NCBI RefSeq assembly: GCF_943914565.1
Contig: NZ_CALUCN010000002.1
Location: 124,001-188,000 of the forward strand
Direction of reading: 5' to 3'
Source: an uncultured Tessaracoccus sp.
Lineage (GTDB): Bacteria; Actinomycetota; Actinomycetes; Propionibacteriales; Propionibacteriaceae
DNA: 64,000 nucleotides
This document shows, piece after piece, positions 59,286-64,000 of the stretch (its first letter is position 1; every line of letters begins with the position of its first letter). The notes under the pieces were generated by a model, which searched no databases, was not told the DNA's origin, and saw only the letters and a program-made list of their open reading frames with translations. The position numbers and the translations under genes are program-made.

Positions 59286-60746
59286 TCAGCCGAGCTGCGC
59301 CGGGCGCCGCAGCACCGTGAACCACCGGTTGCCGTAGCTCACCTGCTGCCCCTCGCGCACCCGCATCTGCACCCCGGCCGGCGCCGGCTCGAGCTCCCCG
59401 GCCCCACCGACGAGCGCCGTGCCGTTGGTCGAACCCCGGTCGACGACGTACACGCCCCGGGGGTCGGTGCCGATCAGCACGTGCGTGCGCGAAATCATCC
59501 GCCCGTCCCCCGACGACGGCACGAGCTGCACCTCGGGGTCGTCGTCGGTGCGCTGCGGGTTGCGGCCGAGCAGCACCGTCACGGCGAGGTCCACCTCGCG
59601 CCCGTCGTCGAGCCGCAGGTACCAGCCCTCGTCGCCCCGCCGGCCGCCCTCGCCCTGGGGCAGCGCCGCGATCCTGGTGCCCTCGTCGTCGTCCACCTCG
59701 CCGAAGTCGCGCTGCCGCACCCGCACCGAACGCTGCGAGGGCTGCAGCACCGACGACGGCGTCGGCATCGGGATCCATCCCGGCCCCCGGGACGGCATGG
59801 CCGGCCCGGACGGCCGCGACGGCTGCCGGAACGGCTGCCCGCCGCGCATCGGCAGGTCCGGGTGCGGGGACGCGAGCCCCTCGCCCGGCCCGAGCGGACC
59901 GGGCCCACTTGCAGGCCGCGACGGGGGTTGCGGCGACGACGAACCCATCGGCGGGCGCTGCCGGTCAGGGGGCGCGAGCGGCGACGGCTGCGGCCCGGGA
60001 CGCTCGGCGGCCGACGGCTGGGAACCGGGGCGCCCCTGGCCCTGCCGCCCCTGTGCCCGCCTGCCCGGCTGCGCCTGCGGCCCGGACTGCTGCCCCCACT
60101 GCGGCACCGGCTGCTCCCAGGGCGCCGGCTGCTGCCACGGCTCCTGCTCGGACGGCTGGTCCGCCTGCGGCCCCCACGCCGCCGCGGACTCCTCGGCGTA
60201 GCGGGACGCCTCGGGGCTGAACGCCTCGGCGAGGTGCGGCGGCAGCCCGACGGTGCTCGGCGCCGCCTTCGCGGCCCGGTTCGAGCGTCGCGGACGCACC
60301 TCGGCGGGCTTCGGCTGCACGAGCACCGCCTTCACGGCCATGTCGTGCCAGCCCTGCCGCCGTTCGTGGATGATGAGGAAGACGAGGAACGCGATCCCGC
60401 CGACGACGGTGAGCATGAGCCCCAGGTACACGAGGAAACGCAGGAACACCCGCCACCAGCCGATGGGCGTGCCGTCGCTCATGCCGACGAGCTCGAGCCC
60501 CGTCGCGCGCGCGCCGATGCCGGCGCCGCCGGTGGCATAGGCCCACCACTGGTAGAGCCCGTAGCCGAGCGTCAGCACGGCCGCGGCGATCGAGGAGACC
60601 AGCACCACCGTCGGCCCATGCCACAGCTGGAGCACCAGCGCGGTGAGACCACCGATGATCGCGACGGGGGCCACGTCGATCAGGAACGCCAGGAAGCGTC
60701 GCCCCAACCCGGCCACCTCGTGACCCCGGGGAATCATTCGACTCAC
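59286..60746 (-). CDS. RDD membrane domain fused to FHA domain
   Basis: 486 residues from GTG 60746, five bases after GAGGAGG. N-terminal RDD domain (~150 residues) with about three membrane helices, then ~200 residues of Pro/Gln/Gly-rich low-complexity linker, then an FHA domain with LGRNPQ, SRTHVLI and DRGSTNGT, the phosphothreonine-binding motifs. FHA fusions of this kind are targets of PknB-type kinases in actinobacteria. First of a cluster with a transglutaminase-like and a DUF58 protein on the same strand. Confidence 0.87.
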   Translation of the reverse strand: MSRMIPRGHEVAGLGRRFLAFLIDVAPVAIIGGLTALVLQLWHGPTVVLVSSIAAAVLTLGYGLYQWWAYATGGAGIGARATGLELVGMSDGTPIGWWRVFLRFLVYLGLMLTVVGGIAFLVFLIIHERRQGWHDMAVKAVLVQPKPAEVRPRRSNRAAKAAPSTVGLPPHLAEAFSPEASRYAEESAAAWGPQADQPSEQEPWQQPAPWEQPVPQWGQQSGPQAQPGRRAQGRQGQGRPGSQPSAAERPGPQPSPLAPPDRQRPPMGSSSPQPPSRPASGPGPLGPGEGLASPHPDLPMRGGQPFRQPSRPSGPAMPSRGPGWIPMPTPSSVLQPSQRSVRVRQRDFGEVDDDEGTRIAALPQGEGGRRGDEGWYLRLDDGREVDLAVTVLLGRNPQRTDDDPEVQLVPSSGDGRMISRTHVLIGTDPRGVYVVDRGSTNGTALVGGAGELEPAPAGVQMRVREGQQVSYGNRWFTVLRRPAQLG

Positions 60747-60792
60747 ACTTGCCTCCTCACGCACACAGGATATGGCGAGACGCCGTTTCCCA

Positions 60793-63069
60793 CTATTTCA
60801 TCTTCCTGAACGACTTCGTCGACAGCCGCGACAGGACCCATCTCGGCCATGACACCGACTTTCGCATGCCCTTGCCCACGCTGCGCGACTCGTCCCAGTA
60901 CTCCTTGGCGACGTGCTCGGCCGGTTTGCCGGGCGCGAAGACGAGCCAGTCGGCCTCCTTCGCCAGCGCCACCGGGTCGGCGATCGTCTGCATGCGTTCG
61001 AAGTCCTCGTTCAGCTGCGCGGCCTGCTCGCTGCGGGTGGCGCTGAGCGACGGCGAGCGCCCGAGGTCCCTCGCCCGGTCGACGAGCTCCAGCCACGCGC
61101 CCGCCACCCGGTTGGCGACGTCCGGGTCGTTGCGGCGGCGCGCCCGCCGTCGCAGCTTCAGGCCGACGATGAGCACCACCGGCACCACGACCGTGAGCAG
61201 CGGGACACCGGCGATCAGCACGAACGCCCCCACCCGGGCCCAGTCGATCTGCGACTCCGGCGGCTGCTCCTCGCCCACCTCGATCGGCAGCTGCTCGTCC
61301 GGCGGCGGCACGTCCGGCTTCTTCGGCGGCGGGGGCGGGTTCACGACGTAGGGCTGCGGTTTCGGCGGCTCGGGCGGGATCTCGTCGGGCGCGACGCGGT
61401 CCTCCGGCGGTGTCGGGTCGAACCGCACCCAGCCGAGCCCGTCGAGCAGCACCTCGGGCCACGCACCGACGTCGGCGCCGGTGACCTGCGGGGAGTCGCC
61501 CACCTCGTAGCCGTAGATCACCCGCGACGGAACGCCCAGCTCGCGCGCCATGAGCGCCATCGTCGTCGCGTACTGCTCGTCGTCGCCGATCATCCGCGAC
61601 GGGTCCGCGAGCAGCGCGAGCAGCCGCGACTGCGAGTGGCCGGGCAGCGACGGGGCCTCCTTGTCCTGCCCGTGGCTGAAGTAGCCCTCGCGCAGCCGGT
61701 CCTCGATGCGCAGCATCTGCGCGCCGGCCGTGCCCACGCCGTCGGTCCACTGCCTGGACAGCGTCCGCACGGTCTCCGGCGCCCGCTCGACCTTCGGCTG
61801 CTTGAGGCTGCCCGCCTTCGCGGCCGCGATGTCGGCGTCGGCGGGCCGCTGCGGGACGCGCGCCTGCAGCTCGTAGTCGTCGCCGCGCGTGAGCCCGGGC
61901 AGCGTGACGCCGGTGCCGGAGGCGTGGTTGTAGAAGAAGCCCTCCCCGAGCGGGACCGCGCGCTCGCCGTCGAAGCGCACCGACGTCGTCCGGCCGAGCG
62001 TCGGCACCCACACGTCGTGGTAGGCGTGGACGCGCACGCGCAGGTCGAGCTCGTCGCCGGGGGTGTCGTCGGCGATCCACTGCCCCACGCGACGGAACGT
62101 CGTCTGGTCGAGCGAGCCCTCGTCGAGGGTGGTCACCCGGTACGCGATGCCGTCGTAGGCGTCGAGCGTCGCGAGCCGCACGACGTCGCCCGGCCGCGCG
62201 CCCTGCACCTCGAGGAGCGTCTCGGACTCGTACTTCGTGATGTTCGCGCGGTAGGCCTGCAGCGGGGAGCGCTGCTCGGCGAGGTTCACGGGGATCTCGA
62301 CGGCCTGCCGCAGCGTCGAGCGCGCGTCGCCGCCGGCGAGCGCGGGCGCGGCGAGCACCCCGACGAGGCTCGCCACGACGAGCATCGCCGTGCCGAGCGC
62401 GAGCCGGACCGGGCGCAGCGCCGCGGGCGAGTCCGAGAGCCGGTCGCGCTGCGTGCCGCGCCGGTACGTCGTCCACAGCAGCACCACCGCGAAGAACGCG
62501 AGCCCCACCCAGATCGGCAAGAACGCCACCCGCGCCCCCACCGCGGCGCCGACGGCGTACCCGGCCGCCGCGGGCACCCACGCCAGGCTCGGGCGCGACG
62601 TGCGCAGCGCGACCGACATGCCGACGAGCCCCACGAGCAGGCCGACGAGGCCCGGCACGGCGAGCAGGTTCACCGTCTCCCCGATGGGTGGGTCGAGCGT
62701 CAGCATGTCGCGCCACGCGGTGACCGGCCCGGTGAGGAGGCCCAGCAGGGTCCGCGCGTTCGGCAGCACCACGAACGTCGCCGACGTGGGCATGACGAGC
62801 CCGGGGCCTGCGACGAACCACGCGCCGACGGCGAGCAGCACCGTCGTGCCCACCCGCCACCGACGAAGGGCCGAGCCGAGCGCGATCGCCCCGCCCAGCA
62901 GCGTGAACCCGAGCACGGTGACGAACAGCAGCGGCGTGCCGTAGACCGGCCAGAACGCCAGCGCGACGAGCGCCGCGAGCCCCAGCAGCACCGCGGCGTC
63001 GACGAGGCACCACAGCACGGGGCGGCCGGCGAGCCACCAGGCGCTGCCGGTCGAACGGGGTGCACTCAT
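60793..63069 (-). CDS. Transglutaminase-like membrane protein with altered catalytic residues
   Basis: 758 residues from the ATG overlapping the DUF58 stop (ATGA). Six or seven N-terminal membrane helices, a large extracytoplasmic region with the transglutaminase-like core near residues 490-540, a Pro-rich stretch, one more helix and a cytosolic tail. The core reads GDDEQYATTMALMA where GxCxQFA is expected and GADVGAWPEVLLDGLGWVRFDPTP where DAHAW is expected: both catalytic Cys and His are absent. Likely structural or peptide-binding. DUF3488-type family. Confidence 0.85.
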   Translation of the reverse strand: MSAPRSTGSAWWLAGRPVLWCLVDAAVLLGLAALVALAFWPVYGTPLLFVTVLGFTLLGGAIALGSALRRWRVGTTVLLAVGAWFVAGPGLVMPTSATFVVLPNARTLLGLLTGPVTAWRDMLTLDPPIGETVNLLAVPGLVGLLVGLVGMSVALRTSRPSLAWVPAAAGYAVGAAVGARVAFLPIWVGLAFFAVVLLWTTYRRGTQRDRLSDSPAALRPVRLALGTAMLVVASLVGVLAAPALAGGDARSTLRQAVEIPVNLAEQRSPLQAYRANITKYESETLLEVQGARPGDVVRLATLDAYDGIAYRVTTLDEGSLDQTTFRRVGQWIADDTPGDELDLRVRVHAYHDVWVPTLGRTTSVRFDGERAVPLGEGFFYNHASGTGVTLPGLTRGDDYELQARVPQRPADADIAAAKAGSLKQPKVERAPETVRTLSRQWTDGVGTAGAQMLRIEDRLREGYFSHGQDKEAPSLPGHSQSRLLALLADPSRMIGDDEQYATTMALMARELGVPSRVIYGYEVGDSPQVTGADVGAWPEVLLDGLGWVRFDPTPPEDRVAPDEIPPEPPKPQPYVVNPPPPPKKPDVPPPDEQLPIEVGEEQPPESQIDWARVGAFVLIAGVPLLTVVVPVVLIVGLKLRRRARRRNDPDVANRVAGAWLELVDRARDLGRSPSLSATRSEQAAQLNEDFERMQTIADPVALAKEADWLVFAPGKPAEHVAKEYWDESRSVGKGMRKSVSWPRWVLSRLSTKSFRKMK

Positions 63070-64000
63070 GTCATCGACCTCCGCATCGCCCTCGGCAGGT
63101 CGGCCAGCGAGCCGACCTGGTTGAGTGTCACGTTGCCCACCTGCCGGTGCCGCAGCTCCGCGCCGCTCGCCACCCGGATGCCGATGTAGCGGGTGTCGAC
63201 GTCGAAGCGGCTGCTGGCGAGCCGCAGGTCGTCGAGGCTCGCCGTCGAGCCGGTGACGAGCATCGCGATCGACGAGCGGTGCTCGAGCCGGGAGCAGGTG
63301 TGTGCGAGGTCCGCGACGCCCCCGCGCGGGGTTGCCTCCACGAGCGAGAGCTCGTCGAGCGCGAGCGTCAGCGACGCCGCGGCCAGCTCCTCGCGGGAGG
63401 TGACGATGCTGAGCTCCGACTCCCCCAGGATGCACTGCTGCGCCAGCGACGCGACAACCGAGACCGCGAGCTCGAACTCGTCTTCGTCGATGTACGACGC
63501 GCGCCCGGTGTCGAGCGCGAGCAGCACCGTCGACATCCGGGACTCCTCGAACTGCCGCACCATGAGCTGCCCCGTGCGCGCGGTGGACTTCCAGTGCACG
63601 TGCCGGCGGTCGTCGCCCGCGACGTAGGGACGCAGCGCGTGGAAGTTCATGTCCGACGAGCTGAGGTTCGGACTCGCGTGCCCCTCGAGGTCGTGGACGA
63701 ACCCGGTCTGCCGCCCCGGCAGCCGGACGGTGCGCGGGTGGACGTGCACCTCCTCCTCGCCAGTCCAGCGCGTCTCCCGCCCGGCCAGCCCGAACGGGTC
63801 ACCCTGCACCGACAACGCCGGGCCCACGACGACGAGCCCGCGCCGCTCGGTGGGGACGCGGAACCGGAACTCCCGCATCTCCGCCGACCGCAACATCGGC
63901 AGCCAGAAGCTCGCGCGCTCCTCACCCACGGGCAGGTCCAGCCGCGACCCGAGGTGCCGCGTACCCGGCTGCGCGCGCACGAGCACCCGGCCCTGCGCGC
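63066..64000 (-). CDS. DUF58 domain protein (5' end outside window)
   Basis: Frame runs open to the window edge. DUF58 signature YVAGDDRRHVHWKSTARTGQLMVRQFEE near the middle, then a vWA-like part (STVLLALDTGRA). Such proteins sit with MoxR-type ATPases and transglutaminase-like proteins, as the next gene shows. About 310 residues are present; any N-terminal membrane segments lie beyond the end. Confidence 0.87.
   Translation of the reverse strand, partial: AQGRVLVRAQPGTRHLGSRLDLPVGEERASFWLPMLRSAEMREFRFRVPTERRGLVVVGPALSVQGDPFGLAGRETRWTGEEEVHVHPRTVRLPGRQTGFVHDLEGHASPNLSSSDMNFHALRPYVAGDDRRHVHWKSTARTGQLMVRQFEESRMSTVLLALDTGRASYIDEDEFELAVSVVASLAQQCILGESELSIVTSREELAAASLTLALDELSLVEATPRGGVADLAHTCSRLEHRSSIAMLVTGSTASLDDLRLASSRFDVDTRYIGIRVASGAELRHRQVGNVTLNQVGSLADLPRAMRRSMT

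Overview
The window is 64 kb of very GC-rich actinobacterial chromosome with dense genes, many 1-4 nt start/stop overlaps (ATGA, GTGA) and GTG starts. Several features point to the Propionibacteriales, probably Propionibacteriaceae: a single-gene BluB-CobT fusion of the kind known from Propionibacterium, a dnaK-grpE-dnaJ-hspR operon behind HAIR operators, a DUF222/HNH (13E12-type) gene behind a LexA-type box, and an RDD-FHA / transglutaminase / DUF58 cluster. The species cannot be named from the sequence.

Layout. 1-1615: end of 6-phosphogluconate dehydrogenase and a KDG-kinase-like sugar kinase. 1616-3468: a Fic gene between copies of an 80-bp repeat with 16-bp terminal inverted repeats (three copies). 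3469-8739: a double-GNAT protein, an unknown gene overlapping an antitoxin-like HTH gene, and an ABC-2-like exporter operon. 8816-13602: lactate-racemase-type larA, then larE-larB-larC, with a convergent small secreted protein between larA and larE. 13595-17444: LacI regulator, UxaC and UxuB-like dehydrogenase; with the sugar kinase these cover most of uronate breakdown to KDPG, mannonate dehydratase being absent here. 17503-20871: asparaginase, asparagine-type permease and an orphan HTH antitoxin in a lower-GC block. 20936-21985: intracellular sialidase-like protein.

22027-36102 is the most interesting part. A DUF3883-tailed SNF2-type helicase, a decayed small gene, a 100-residue unknown, and a DUF1156 adenine-specific DNA methylase are followed on the same strand, about 4 kb later, by a large DUF499 ATPase. 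Together these look like a phage-defence cassette related to the DUF1156/DUF499 components of BREX/Pgl systems but without PglZ. A complete tryptophan-degradation module (YheO-like regulator, tryptophanase, permease) sits between the methylase and the ATPase. A 20-bp perfect inverted repeat lies just upstream of the ATPase gene, and the methylase has an internal low-GC segment.

36158-43777: hydrolase, heat-shock operon with tandem HAIR boxes, a Fic-like protein lacking the catalytic His, and BluB-CobT. 44021-46709: HNH gene, hairpins, PaaX-like regulator and a tiny membrane protein. 46771-55157 (mostly minus strand): HrpB helicase, DUF1707 protein, secreted LPDTG-ending protein behind a PHO-box-like repeat, NadE, GNAT, ThrC and a GT-C mannosyltransferase. 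55258-64000: DoxX, two-component system, DeoC, Dcd, RDD-FHA, transglutaminase-like and DUF58 proteins. No tRNA, rRNA, CRISPR array or recognisable transposase was seen.
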